Shown here: positions 1-8,390 of the stretch, piece after piece | How the letters are laid out: each line of letters starts with the position of its first letter | Numbering within the stretch: position 1 is the stretch's first letter | Assembly (NCBI RefSeq): GCF_029894425.1 | Contig: NZ_JARXYJ010000001.1 | Span: 1,798,001 to 1,862,000 of the forward strand | Length of the DNA stretch: 64,000 nucleotides | DNA from: Streptomyces sp. SAI-127 | GTDB taxonomy: Bacteria; Actinomycetota; Actinomycetes; Streptomycetales; Streptomycetaceae | Direction: 5' to 3' | The notes under the pieces: model-generated | What the model saw: only the letters and a program-made list of their open reading frames with translations | Databases searched by the model: none | Told to the model about the DNA's origin: nothing | Position numbers and translations under genes: made by a program

Positions 1-1
1 C

Positions 2-1513
2 TTCGCCACCCGCGCCGCCGACCCGCTCCTGCAGCAGCTGGAGCATCCGACGGAGGCGGACGTGTCGGTGAACGACACCCTGCGCCCGGTGTCCCGCTAC
101 TTCGACCGCGTCCACCGCCCCGAGGCCCTGATCCCCGCTGCCCTCCAGGCCATGCGGGTCCTCGCCGACCCGGCCGAGACCGGCGCGGTCACCCTCGCCC
201 TCCCCCAGGACGTGCAGGCGGAGGCGTACGACTGGCCGGAGGAGTTCTTCGCCGAGCGGGTGTGGCGGGTACGGCGTCCCGCGCCCGATCCGGTGGAGCT
301 GGCGGAGGCGGTGCGGGCGGTCCTGGGGGCCGCGCGCCCGCTGATCGTGGCGGGCGGAGGGGTCCACCACAGCGAGGCCGAGGAGGCGTTGAAGGCCCTC
401 ACGGACGCCACCGGCATCCCCGTCACCTCCACCCAGGCGGGCAAGGGCTCCCTGCGCCACGACCACCCCGCCGACCTGGGCGGCATCGGCCACACCGGTA
501 CGGCGGTCGCCGACGACCTCGCCCGCACCGCGGACCTGGTCATCGGCGTGGGCACCCGCTACTCCGACTTCACCACCGCCTCCGGCACCCTCTTCCAGAA
601 CCCGGACGTCCGCTTCCTCAACCTGAACATCACCTCCTTCGACGCCCACAAGCTGGCCGCGCGGACGGTCGTGTGCGATGCGCGAGCGGGTCTGGAGGCG
701 CTCACGTCGGCGCTGGAGGGCCACCGCGTGAACGCGGCCTACGAGGCCGAGTACGGCGCGGGCAAGGAGCGCTGGGAGCAGATCGTGACCCGGGCCTTCG
801 AAGCTGCGGACGAGAACGCGGTACCGACCCAGACCCAGCTGCTGGGCGCGCTGGACGCGGTCGTCGGCGACGAGGACGTGGTGATCAACGCGGCCGGCTC
901 GCTCCCCGGCGACCTGCACAAACTGTGGCGGGCCCGCAGCCCCCGCCAGTACCACCTGGAGTACGGCTACTCCTGCATGGGCTACGAGATCCCGGCCGCG
1001 ATCGGCGTGCAGCAGGCGACCCCGGACACCCCGGTGTGGGCGCTGGTCGGCGACGGCACCTACCTGATGATGCCGACGGAACTCGTCACCGCGGTCCAGG
1101 AGGGCCTGCCGGTCAACCTGGTCCTCATCCAGAACCACGGCTACGCCTCGATCGGCGGCCTGTCGGAGTCCGTGGGCGGCGAGCGGTTCGGCACCGCCTA
1201 CCGCTACCGGGCGGCCGACGGCACCTTCAGCGGGGCCCCGCTCCCGGTCGACCTGGCCGCGAACGCGGCGAGCCTCGGAATGGACGTGCTGCGCGCCAAG
1301 ACCGTACGGGAGCTGCGCGAGGCCCTCGCCACCGCCCGCGCCTCGGACCGGCCGACCTGCGTCTACGTCGAGACGGACACCGCGACCCCGACCGCTCCCC
1401 CGGCAGAGGCCTGGTGGGACGTGCCGGTGGCGGAGACTGCGTCGCGCGAGGCCGCCGTGGAGGCGAGGACGGAGTACGACCGTCAGGCAGCCGCCCGCCG
1501 CACCCACCTCTGA
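2..1513 (+). CDS. iolD: 3D-(3,5/4)-trihydroxycyclohexane-1,2-dione acylhydrolase, partial (5' end outside window)
   Basis: This is a thiamine-diphosphate enzyme that opens the inositol-derived trione ring in myo-inositol catabolism, acting in the cytoplasm. The reading frame is open from base 2 to the TGA at 1511-1513, giving about 503 visible residues. IolD proteins are usually about 620-650 residues, so the N-terminal pyrophosphate-binding part lies upstream. The middle TPP-enzyme domain (VAGGGVHHSEAEEAL) is followed by the C-terminal ThDP-binding domain with GYSCMGYEIPAAIG and GDGTYLMM. A GTG at 62 is in frame, but the reading upstream of it (FATRAADPLLQQLEHPTEAD) is IolD-like, so the GTG is internal. 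A GntR gene follows after 35 bp. Family known; assignment by motif recall. Confidence 0.92.
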   Translation, partial: FATRAADPLLQQLEHPTEADVSVNDTLRPVSRYFDRVHRPEALIPAALQAMRVLADPAETGAVTLALPQDVQAEAYDWPEEFFAERVWRVRRPAPDPVELAEAVRAVLGAARPLIVAGGGVHHSEAEEALKALTDATGIPVTSTQAGKGSLRHDHPADLGGIGHTGTAVADDLARTADLVIGVGTRYSDFTTASGTLFQNPDVRFLNLNITSFDAHKLAARTVVCDARAGLEALTSALEGHRVNAAYEAEYGAGKERWEQIVTRAFEAADENAVPTQTQLLGALDAVVGDEDVVINAAGSLPGDLHKLWRARSPRQYHLEYGYSCMGYEIPAAIGVQQATPDTPVWALVGDGTYLMMPTELVTAVQEGLPVNLVLIQNHGYASIGGLSESVGGERFGTAYRYRAADGTFSGAPLPVDLAANAASLGMDVLRAKTVRELREALATARASDRPTCVYVETDTATPTAPPAEAWWDVPVAETASREAAVEARTEYDRQAAARRTHL

Positions 1514-1548
1514 TGGCCCGCCCCCGACCCTCTGAGGGAGGTACCCCC

Positions 1549-2334
1549 ATGGCGAAGCCCGGCGACACGTCACGTGCCGCGACCACCCCCGCGCTCGACT
1601 CCCTGGACTTCGCCCTGGACCGGGGCAGTCCGGTGCCGCTGTACTACCAGCTCGCCCGGCAGCTGGAGGCGGCGATCGAGCACGGGTCACTCGCCCCGGG
1701 AAACCTCCTGGGCAACGAGATCGACCTCTCGATCCGCCTCGGCCTGTCCCGCCCGACCGTCCGCCAGGCCATCCAGACCCTGGTGGAGAAGGGCCTGCTC
1801 GTCCGCCGGCGCGGAGTGGGCACGCAGGTGGTGCACAGCCAGGTCAAGCGCCCCCTGGAGCTCAGCAGCCTCTACGACGACCTGGAGGCGGCCGGGCAGG
1901 GTCCGGCGACGCGGGTCGTGCGCAACGAGACCGTGCCGGCGTCCGCCGACGTGGCGGCCGCGCTGTCCGTCCCGGAGGGCAGCGAGGTCACGGCGCTCGA
2001 ACGCCTGCGCCTGACCCACGGCCAGCCCGTGGCCCTCCTCTGCAACCACCTCCCCACCGGCCTCCTCCACCTCGACAGCGACCGCCTGGAGGCCACCGGG
2101 CTCTACCGCATGCTGCGCACCGCCGGCATCACCCTGCACAGCGCCCGCCAGACGATCAGCGCCCGCTCCGCCACCGCCGAGGAGGCCGCCCGCCTGGACG
2201 AACAGGCGGGCGCGGCGGTCCTGACCATGCAACGCACGGCCTACGACGACACCGGCCGCCCGGTCGAGTACGGCACCCACATCTACCGGGCGTCGCGGTA
2301 CGCCTTCGACTTCCGGCTGCTGGTCAGACCCTGA
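1549..2334 (+). CDS. GntR/HutC-family transcriptional regulator (UTRA domain)
   Basis: This is a 261-residue DNA-binding regulator. The winged helix lies at about residues 25-95 (LSRPTVRQAIQTLVEKGLLV, then RRRGVGTQV). A UTRA effector-binding domain fills the rest, with the typical pattern of bulky acyl or sugar-phosphate sensing members. The ATG at 1549 is chosen because GGGAGG sits at 1535-1540, eight bases upstream. The gene follows iolD by 35 bp on the same strand and probably shares its transcript. The inferred job is control of inositol genes in response to an inositol catabolite, by analogy with other iol-linked GntR regulators. The ligand cannot be read from the sequence. Confidence 0.88.
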   Translation: MAKPGDTSRAATTPALDSLDFALDRGSPVPLYYQLARQLEAAIEHGSLAPGNLLGNEIDLSIRLGLSRPTVRQAIQTLVEKGLLVRRRGVGTQVVHSQVKRPLELSSLYDDLEAAGQGPATRVVRNETVPASADVAAALSVPEGSEVTALERLRLTHGQPVALLCNHLPTGLLHLDSDRLEATGLYRMLRTAGITLHSARQTISARSATAEEAARLDEQAGAAVLTMQRTAYDDTGRPVEYGTHIYRASRYAFDFRLLVRP

Positions 2335-2347
2335 CCGGGCAGCGGGA

Positions 2348-3331
2348 TCAGTGTGCCGAGTCCAACCGCGCCCGCTGCTCCCCCGTGAGCTCCAGATCCA
2401 CCGCCGCCAGGTTCTCCTCCAGCTGGGCCACGGACGACACCCCGGCCAGCGGCATGATGGGCAGGTCGCCGGCGATCTGCCAAGCCAGGACCACCTGGTT
2501 GACGGTCGCGCCCGTCTCCTTCGCCACCTCCGTCAGAACCTTCAGACGAGCCGGCGTGCCCGGATGGTCGAAGTCGGCGGGGAGGCGGTCCGGGTGGGTG
2601 TAGGCGCCCTTCAGGAGGGGTGAGTACGCGACCAGGGTGAGGGCGGGCTCCGCGCGCAGGTAGCTCAGCAGGTCCGCGCCCGCGTGGCCGAGGCTGCCGT
2701 CGGGGAAGAGGGGATCGGGGACGTCGGTGCGGGGGCGCAGGTGGCTGTGGGCGTACTGCAGGACCTCGTAGGCGGGAAGGCCGGCCGCGGCAGCCAGGGC
2801 GCGGGCCCGTTCCACCCGCCACACCGCGTGGTTGCTCACGCCCAGCAGGCCCACCGTGCCCTCGGCGACCAGTTCGGCGAATCCCTCCACCGTCTCCTGG
2901 AGCGGGACCCGGTGGTCCTCGATGTGCGCGTACAGCAGGTCCAGCTTCGACACACCCAGGCGTTCCCGGCTGCGTTCCGCGGACTCCCGGATCACCTTCG
3001 CCGACAGTCCCTCCGCGTTGTCGAGGTAGCTCGTGCCGGGCGCCAGGGGCCGGGCGCCGAGCTTCGTGGCGATGACGATCTCGTCTCCGACGCCGCGGCT
3101 GCGTCGCCACCGGCCGAGCAGTTCCTCGCTCTGGCCGCCCTGGCCGCCGTCCTCCCAGAAGGCGTAGTTGTCGGACGTGTCGATGAAGTTGCCGCCGGCC
3201 TCGACATAGCGGTCGAGGACGGCGAAGGAGGTCTCCTCGTCGGTCCGTGAGCCGAACAGCATCGCGCCGAGCGCGAGGACACTGACCTCGCGGCGGGTCG
3301 CCGGATCGGTGCCGATGGTGCGGTACTTCAT
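2348..3331 (-). CDS. Aldo/keto reductase
   Basis: This is a 327-residue NADPH-type TIM-barrel oxidoreductase. The catalytic tetrad is visible as D51, Y56, K90 and H136 (DTSDNYAFWEDGG, IATKLGARP, LLYAHIEDH). The longer frame begins at 3367, but the ATG at 3331 is preferred: it is preceded on the minus strand by GGGAGGA and starts the conserved MKYRTIGTD leader. The promoter region is unusual. It combines a TTGAAG-type inverted repeat and -35/-10 boxes 19 bp apart (see the promoter entry) with an 11-bp inverted repeat that runs up to the ribosome-binding site. This suggests induction by a MerR regulator, which is not encoded nearby. The substrate is unknown; sugar or reactive-carbonyl reduction are the usual options. 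Confidence 0.88.
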   Translation of the reverse strand: MKYRTIGTDPATRREVSVLALGAMLFGSRTDEETSFAVLDRYVEAGGNFIDTSDNYAFWEDGGQGGQSEELLGRWRRSRGVGDEIVIATKLGARPLAPGTSYLDNAEGLSAKVIRESAERSRERLGVSKLDLLYAHIEDHRVPLQETVEGFAELVAEGTVGLLGVSNHAVWRVERARALAAAAGLPAYEVLQYAHSHLRPRTDVPDPLFPDGSLGHAGADLLSYLRAEPALTLVAYSPLLKGAYTHPDRLPADFDHPGTPARLKVLTEVAKETGATVNQVVLAWQIAGDLPIMPLAGVSSVAQLEENLAAVDLELTGEQRARLDSAH

Positions 3332-3340
3332 GATGATTTC

Positions 3341-3376
3341 CTCCCGTGTGTACCCGTCTTCGGGCACACACGGGAG
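3341..3376 (-). promoter_or_regulatory. Inverted repeat overlapping the aldo/keto reductase ribosome-binding site
   Basis: The arms at 3341-3351 and 3366-3376 are perfect 11-bp complements (CTCCCGTGTGT / ACACACGGGAG), with an inner CCCG/CGGG pair. The 3' arm on the minus strand carries most of the GGGAGG Shine-Dalgarno sequence of the downstream gene. The distal arm overlaps the proposed -10 box. Whether the full hairpin forms in RNA therefore depends on the transcription start. Confidence 0.5.
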
Positions 3377-3405
3377 TCTTCATCTTGAAGCGCACTTCAA
3401 GTCAA
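3375..3405 (-). promoter_or_regulatory. MerR-type promoter and operator for the aldo/keto reductase
   Basis: On the minus strand a -35 box TTGACT (3400-3405) and a -10 box AAGACT (3375-3380) are 19 bp apart. A perfect 7-bp inverted repeat with a 4-bp centre (CTTGAAG / CTTCAAG, 3384-3401) lies between them. Over-long 19-bp spacing with a dyad in the spacer is the hallmark of promoters activated by MerR-family regulators. The match is by eye; no regulator gene is in the window. Confidence 0.6.
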
Positions 3406-3417
3406 GGGCCCGCGTGG

Positions 3418-4080
3418 TCACTTGGCGAACGGGCCCTCCAGGGCCGCCCATTGGAGCAGCATGATGGTCTTGGCGTCCGCGATCTCCCCGGTACGGATCA
3501 TCTCCAGGGCTCTGCGGAAGGGCAGTTCGAGGATCTCGATGTCCTCGCCCTCCTCGTCGAGGCCGCCTCCCTCGTGCGTGCGGGTCGACGGGGCGTACTC
3601 GGCGGCGTAGAAGCTGACGCGTTCGGTGACCGAACCGGGGCTCATGTAGACGTCGAAGACGTGCCGGACCTCGCCGATGGTGTGCCCGGTCTCCTCGACG
3701 ACCTCGCGTCGTACGGCGATCTCGGGGTGCTCGTCATCGTCGTCGAGCAGGCCGCCGGGGGTCTCGATCAGCAGTCCGTCAGGATGTCCGTTGACGTACA
3801 CCGGGAAGCGGAACTGGCGGGTGAGCAGGACGGTCTCGCGTTCCGTGTCGTACAGCAGCATGGTGGCGCCGTTGCCGCGGTCGTGGGTCTCGCGCTGCTG
3901 CGTGCTCCAGCTTCCGTCGGCGTGCTGGATGTCGAAGGTCGTGGCCCGCTCGACGTACCAGTGACTGGACAGCAGTTTCACATCGCGGACCTTGACGCGC
4001 GGGTTGCCGGTCAGGTCCAGGCCGGTGCGGTCGAGTCCGGTACGGCCCCGGCTGTCGGGAGTGTCGATGCCCTCGGTCAT
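3418..4080 (-). CDS. NUDIX hydrolase, GDP-mannose/ADP-ribose pyrophosphatase type
   Basis: This 220-residue protein has a NUDIX box at about residues 109-132 (GGLLDDDDEHPE, then RREVVEETG), one residue longer in the loop than the textbook spacing. The N-terminal beta region (VERATTFDIQHADG) and the phrase NGATMLLYDTERETVLLTRQFRFPVY (read in two pieces) are typical of the NudK/YffH branch. That branch cleaves GDP-mannose or related nucleoside-diphosphate sugars using Mg2+. The start at 4080 gives a sensible N-terminus. It lies upstream of the aldo/keto reductase on the same strand, but that gene has its own promoter in the 86-bp gap. The exact substrate is inference. Confidence 0.85.
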   Translation of the reverse strand: MTEGIDTPDSRGRTGLDRTGLDLTGNPRVKVRDVKLLSSHWYVERATTFDIQHADGSWSTQQRETHDRGNGATMLLYDTERETVLLTRQFRFPVYVNGHPDGLLIETPGGLLDDDDEHPEIAVRREVVEETGHTIGEVRHVFDVYMSPGSVTERVSFYAAEYAPSTRTHEGGGLDEEGEDIEILELPFRRALEMIRTGEIADAKTIMLLQWAALEGPFAK

Positions 4081-4213
4081 CGGACACCTGCCGGACGGGA
4101 GGAGGAGCGGGAGAAGTGCGAGTTGGTCATGACCGCTTCTACCATTCCGCGGCGGGCCGCGTCGCGCACGGCGCCCCTTCCCCGGCGGGCCTCGCGCTGC
4201 TTAGCGTGCTCGT

Positions 4214-6547
4214 ATGGATCATCCGTCGCAGCCGTCCGAACGGCACTTCGACCACTGCCCCTGGCTCTTCGCCGCCGAGGCGACCGAGGAACAGCGCGCC
4301 GCGCAGCGGGAGGTGCAGCGGGCCGTCGGCGGCGACACCGTGATCGGTGAGCGGTGTTACGTCGCCGAGTCCGCGGCGGTGTTCCCGGACCGGCTGCGGC
4401 TCGGCGACGACTCGTACATCGCCGCGCACGCCTATGTCACCGGGGAGCTGGACACCGGCTCCCACTGCACGCTGAACCCTTTCACCACGGTGCGTGGGAA
4501 CGTCGTACTCGGTCACGGCGTACGCATCGGTGCCCACACCTCGCTGCTCGGCTTCAACCACTCCATGGCCCCCGACCGGCCCGTCTTCCGCCAGCCGCTC
4601 ACCAGCCGGGGCATCCGGGTCGGCGACGACGTCTGGATCGGCTCGCATGTGATCGTCGTGGACGGCGTGACCATCGGCGACCACTGTGTGATCGGGGCGG
4701 GGGCGGTGGTCACGAGGGATCTGCCGGCGTGGTCGGTGGCCGCGGGAAACCCCGCACGGGTGTTGCGGGACCGGCGGCAGGTGCGGGGGGAAGGGTCGGC
4801 TGCGCCAACCGATCCGGCTGCCCCTGCGGATCCGGCTGCGTCAGGCACACGGCAGCCGGATGACAGCCGCACGCCCACGACCCACCCGACGCCTCACCCC
4901 GCGCCCAGCGCAGTGGCCGCCGACGATCCGGAGCACGCGCTGCAGGTGGCGGGGGCAGCGGGCGCCAAGGCGGCTGCGGCTGCACCGGGGAAACGGCCGG
5001 ATGACAGCCGCACGCCCACGACCCACCCGACGCCTCACCCCGCGCCCGGGACAGTGGCCACCGGCAATCCGGAGCACCCGGTGCAGGTGGCGGGGGCAGC
5101 GGGCGCCAAGGCGGCTGCAGCTGCACCGCGGAAACGGCCGGATGACAGCCGCACGCCCACGACCCACCCGACGCCTCACCCCGCGCCCAGCGCAGTGGCC
5201 GCCGACGATCCGGAGCACGCGCTGCAGGTGGCGGGGGCAGCGGGCGCCAAGGCGGCTGCGGCTGCACCGGGGAAACGGCCGGATGACAGCCGCACGCCCA
5301 CGACCCACCCGACGCCTCACCCCGCGCCCGGGGCAGTGGCCGCCGGCAATTTGGAGCACGCGCTGCAGGTGGCGGGGGCCGCGGGCGCCGAGGCGGCGGA
5401 TCTGCCAGGGATACTGCCGGGGGGCGGCCGTACGCCTGGTACCCGCCCGACGTCCGATGCCGGCCCCCGATCTGCCAACCTTGCTGCATTCGCCGACGCT
5501 GCCCGGGATCAGACTGCCGGGCTCCTCGACCGTTGCTGGAACGGTGAGCGGTACGTCGATCGGCCCGGCGCCGGTCCCACCGTGCGGGCTCACTGCGACG
5601 CCGTGGAGATCGCCGACCTGCTGCTCGGGGCTGTGCCGGCGCATTTGTCCGCCGAGGAGCACATCGGGCGGCTGAGCGGGCTCCAGGATCCGAAGAGCGG
5701 TCTCGTGCCGGAGTTCGGCGAGCCGCTGCCGGTTGCGGACGGCGACGGGTTCATCGGGGAGGGAGCGGCGCTCTATCACGTGCTGTGCGTGGGCTACGCC
5801 CTCGATCTGCTGGGCCCCGGGCTCCCCCATCCGGTGCAGGGCGTACGGGATATGACGGTCCATCAACTCCTCGTACGACTGGAGGCGTTGACCTGGCGCA
5901 CGGGCGCGTGGGGTGCAGGCGCTTGGGTCGACAGCTTTGCTACTGCCGCGCATTGGAACCTGCGGCACGACGACGGCCACGGGACGCCGGAGTCGTTGTT
6001 CGGCTGGCTGCTCACCAGGGCTGATCCCTGGACCGGGATGTGGGGCAGCCCCTCTGCCGAGGAGGGCCGGCTCCAGGTGGTCAACGGCTACTACCGGCTG
6101 ACCCGGGGCTCGTTCGCGCAGTTCGGGCTGCCGGTGCCGTATCCGGAACGGGTCGTGGACGCGGTCCTGGACCACGCGCGCGACGCCCGGCATTTCGGTC
6201 CCGGCCGGGAGAACGCCTGCAATGTGCTGGATGTCGCCCATCCCCTGTGGCTGTGCACTCAGCAGCTCGGGCGGAGCGCCGACGGCTACCGCTCCGGCGA
6301 GATCCGCGACTGGGCCGAGCGGCAGCTGGCCACGGTCCTGCCGCGCTGGCAGAACGGCCGGGGCTTCGGCTTCGGCCAGGGCGCCGCCGGCCCCGGACCC
6401 GAGCCCGGGCTCCAGGGCACGGAGATGTGGCTTGCCATCATCTGGTACCTCGCCGACCTGCTGGGCCGTTCCGACGAACTGGGCTACCGCCCCCGCGGCA
6501 TCCACCGCCCAGAACCGGCCCGCCAGGGAATCACGGGCCTGAGCTGA
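4214..6547 (+). CDS. Hexapeptide-repeat acyltransferase fused through a repeated linker to an alpha/alpha-barrel domain
   Basis: This is a 777-residue protein in three parts. Residues about 40-190 form a left-handed beta-helix acyltransferase of the maltose/galactoside O-acetyltransferase type (NPFTTVRGNVVLGHGVRIG, then IGSHVIVVDGVTIGDHCVIG). Residues about 200-405 are low complexity and contain four near-identical 47-residue repeats rich in Pro, Thr, His and Ala. Residues about 425-760 look like an (alpha/alpha) toroid with many aromatic residues (WVDSFATAAHWNLRHDDGHG). I do not recognise a specific substrate. Surface or exopolysaccharide acylation is a reasonable inference. The start ATG at 4214 has no clear Shine-Dalgarno sequence. 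It converges with the MarR gene. Confidence 0.75.
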   Translation: MDHPSQPSERHFDHCPWLFAAEATEEQRAAQREVQRAVGGDTVIGERCYVAESAAVFPDRLRLGDDSYIAAHAYVTGELDTGSHCTLNPFTTVRGNVVLGHGVRIGAHTSLLGFNHSMAPDRPVFRQPLTSRGIRVGDDVWIGSHVIVVDGVTIGDHCVIGAGAVVTRDLPAWSVAAGNPARVLRDRRQVRGEGSAAPTDPAAPADPAASGTRQPDDSRTPTTHPTPHPAPSAVAADDPEHALQVAGAAGAKAAAAAPGKRPDDSRTPTTHPTPHPAPGTVATGNPEHPVQVAGAAGAKAAAAAPRKRPDDSRTPTTHPTPHPAPSAVAADDPEHALQVAGAAGAKAAAAAPGKRPDDSRTPTTHPTPHPAPGAVAAGNLEHALQVAGAAGAEAADLPGILPGGGRTPGTRPTSDAGPRSANLAAFADAARDQTAGLLDRCWNGERYVDRPGAGPTVRAHCDAVEIADLLLGAVPAHLSAEEHIGRLSGLQDPKSGLVPEFGEPLPVADGDGFIGEGAALYHVLCVGYALDLLGPGLPHPVQGVRDMTVHQLLVRLEALTWRTGAWGAGAWVDSFATAAHWNLRHDDGHGTPESLFGWLLTRADPWTGMWGSPSAEEGRLQVVNGYYRLTRGSFAQFGLPVPYPERVVDAVLDHARDARHFGPGRENACNVLDVAHPLWLCTQQLGRSADGYRSGEIRDWAERQLATVLPRWQNGRGFGFGQGAAGPGPEPGLQGTEMWLAIIWYLADLLGRSDELGYRPRGIHRPEPARQGITGLS
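4859..5422 (+). repeat. Four tandem 141-bp coding repeats
   Basis: Units begin at 4859, 5000, 5141 and 5282, each 141 bp (47 codons). Units 1 and 3 read as identical over their full length. Units 2 and 4 differ from them mainly in the middle, and unit 4 decays at its end. The alternation suggests duplication of a two-unit block. All units stay in frame within the acyltransferase gene. Confidence 0.92.
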
Positions 6548-6655
6548 GCGGCCGGGGGCTCGGCTCGGGCCCCGCCCGGTCGACGACAGACCACCTGAGG
6601 GCCGCACCGTGCCCACCCCTGAGCGTCGGTCCGGGCACCAGCGCCCTGCCCTTCC

Positions 6656-7162
6656 TCAGCGCCGCCTCCAAGGCAGCACCGCCGGACCCGCCTCCGCACT
6701 CTCCACCCGGTGCAACGCCTCCCCGATCGCCTCCCCGATCTCGGCGAGTTGCCGCACCTGCTCCCGGCTGAGCGCGTCGAAGACCACCCGGCGCACCGCT
6801 TCGACGTGTCCGGGAGCGGCCTGTTCCAGCAGCGTCATGCCCGCCTCCGTGAGGACGGCGAGCTGACCGCGCCCGTCCGTCGGGTCCTCACGGCGGTCCA
6901 CGAGGCCCGCCTCGGCCAGCCGGTTCACCGCGTGGGTGAGCCGGCTGCGGGTGATCTTCAGACGCCGGGCCAGCTCGGACATGCCGAGGGCACGGTCGGG
7001 GGCCGAGGAGAGCTGGGCCAGCAGGGTGTAGTCGGCGTGGGTCGTCCCGGCGTCGCGCCTCAGCTGACGGTTCAGGTAGTCACCGAGCAGGGTCGAGAAT
7101 TCGACGTATGCCATCCAGGCCCGCTGTTCGTCGGCGTCCAGCCAGCGTGGCGTCGTGTTCAT
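6656..7162 (-). CDS. MarR-family transcriptional regulator
   Basis: This is a 168-residue winged-helix regulator. The recognition region reads MSELARRLKITRSRLTHAVN, followed by the wing (VDRREDPTDGRGQLAVLTEAG), at about residues 60-110, flanked by dimerisation helices. Such proteins usually repress a neighbouring efflux or detoxification gene and themselves, releasing DNA when a small ligand binds. A near-palindrome TTTAAGCTTCAA sits at 7187-7198, 24 bp upstream of the start, and is a likely autoregulatory operator. The neighbours do not reveal a dedicated target: a convergent acyltransferase lies on one side and a pectate lyase on the other. Confidence 0.88.
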   Translation of the reverse strand: MNTTPRWLDADEQRAWMAYVEFSTLLGDYLNRQLRRDAGTTHADYTLLAQLSSAPDRALGMSELARRLKITRSRLTHAVNRLAEAGLVDRREDPTDGRGQLAVLTEAGMTLLEQAAPGHVEAVRRVVFDALSREQVRQLAEIGEAIGEALHRVESAEAGPAVLPWRRR

Positions 7163-7186
7163 GGAGCCACCCTACTCACGCCCCGT

Positions 7187-7198
7187 TTTAAGCTTCAA
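7187..7198. promoter_or_regulatory. Candidate MarR operator
   Basis: The site TTTAAGCTTCAA is a 12-bp near-palindrome with one asymmetric pair. It lies just upstream of the MarR start codon, where -10/-35 elements would be. AAGCTT-centred dyads are common for MarR regulators. Confidence 0.4.
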
Positions 7199-7225
7199 TC
7201 ACCATGTCTGCGGCCCCACCCCGCG

Positions 7226-8263
7226 TCACCGGTAGGTGATCCCCGACGCGCTGTACCGGCAGTGCGTCCCGTCCGCCCCGGTGCCCAGTGAGGACGGTTC
7301 GGCTCCCGACGAATTGCCCTGGAAGCGTTCGCAGACGGTGATCTCCCTGCTGCTGTCCCCGACGATGGTCACGCCCGAAAGGGTCGCCGTGTCACCGTAG
7401 TTGGCGTTGACGCCCGCGATGTCCTTACCGGGCCCGGTGACCTTCACATTGCTGATGACGACATGGCGTTCGTACTGCGTCCTGCAGTTGCCGCACGAGC
7501 GGTAGAGCTTGCCGAAGTCGGCGACCTGGAAGTTCCTGATGGTCAGGGTTCCGGCGCCGTTGTGCTGGAAGACCTTGTCGTCCGCCTTCCGCGCACCGCC
7601 GCCGTCGACGACGTAGGTCGCGGAGGCCGATGTGCCCTTGAAGGTCGCCGCGTCCTCGCCGACGTCCTGCCACCACACGTTCTTCAGGGTGCAGCTGCCC
7701 AGGCAGTGCACGCCGTCGGCGGCCGGGGAGCCGAGGATGACGTTCTTCAGCGTCGCCCCGTCGGCGAGTTCGAAGAGCGGGCCCTGGTCTTCGCTCTGGT
7801 TGTCGCTGCCCAGGTCGCCGGAGCCGTAGAAGCGCTTGAGGGTGCCGTCGTAGGTACCGGAGACCTCGATGGTGGTGGAGACCGCCTTCTCACCGGTGGC
7901 CGTGGGCCAGGCCGCGAATCCGGCGGTGGACGTGGTCGGCGTGGATGTGGAGGCGCTCTTCGTCGCCGATGCGGAGGCGCTCTGGGAGGCCGACGTCCTC
8001 GAAGCAGACGGAGATACGGACGGAGATGGGGATACGGAGGACGACGGGGAAGTGGACGCGGTCATGGGCGGCGGGGACGCCGTCCCCGTGGCGCCGCCCA
8101 GCCGGTAGGTGCCCGCGCGCGGCCCGGAGGCGGACGCCGTCAGCAGCACACCGCCGGTGACGGCACCGCCGACCAGGATCGTGGCCAGCGCGCCGAACAG
8201 CAGGCCACGGTGGCGGGTGGTCTTCTTGCGGTGCGGCTTGCGCGCGGTTCCTCTGGTGCCCAT
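7226..8263 (-). CDS. Secreted pectate lyase, PL3-like
   Basis: This is a 345-residue exported protein. Basic residues (GTARKPHRKKTTRHRG) precede a hydrophobic segment at about 20-45, then a Ser/Thr-rich linker to about residue 120. The catalytic beta-helix follows, with GPLFELADGATLKNVILG, GVHCLGSCTLKNVWWQDVGE and a cysteine-rich turn (YRSCGNCRTQYERH). These are features of polysaccharide lyase family 3, which cleaves polygalacturonate by Ca2+-dependent beta-elimination. The in-frame extension to 8398 is rejected because the ATG at 8263 opens a proper signal region. It may stay membrane-anchored, since no clear signal-peptidase site is visible. It fits the other pectin and galactan enzymes in the window. 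Confidence 0.85.
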   Translation of the reverse strand: MGTRGTARKPHRKKTTRHRGLLFGALATILVGGAVTGGVLLTASASGPRAGTYRLGGATGTASPPPMTASTSPSSSVSPSPSVSPSASRTSASQSASASATKSASTSTPTTSTAGFAAWPTATGEKAVSTTIEVSGTYDGTLKRFYGSGDLGSDNQSEDQGPLFELADGATLKNVILGSPAADGVHCLGSCTLKNVWWQDVGEDAATFKGTSASATYVVDGGGARKADDKVFQHNGAGTLTIRNFQVADFGKLYRSCGNCRTQYERHVVISNVKVTGPGKDIAGVNANYGDTATLSGVTIVGDSSREITVCERFQGNSSGAEPSSLGTGADGTHCRYSASGITYR

Positions 8264-8390
8264 GTGGTGACTCTCGTTCGCATATCGGGACGTCCGGCGG
8301 AGGCAGTGGGGACCCTCTTGCCCCCCTAGTCGCCGCCCACCCCACCGGGGGTTGCCGTCGATCCGCGAAAAGTCGATCACTCGCGTGGGT

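Noticed and set aside
4841..6616. Long minus-strand open frame of 591 residues opposite the acyltransferase gene
   Set aside because: It is a shadow frame of the GC-rich repeats. The plus frame has clear hexapeptide and toroid motifs; the minus frame has only Arg/Gly-rich low-complexity sequence.
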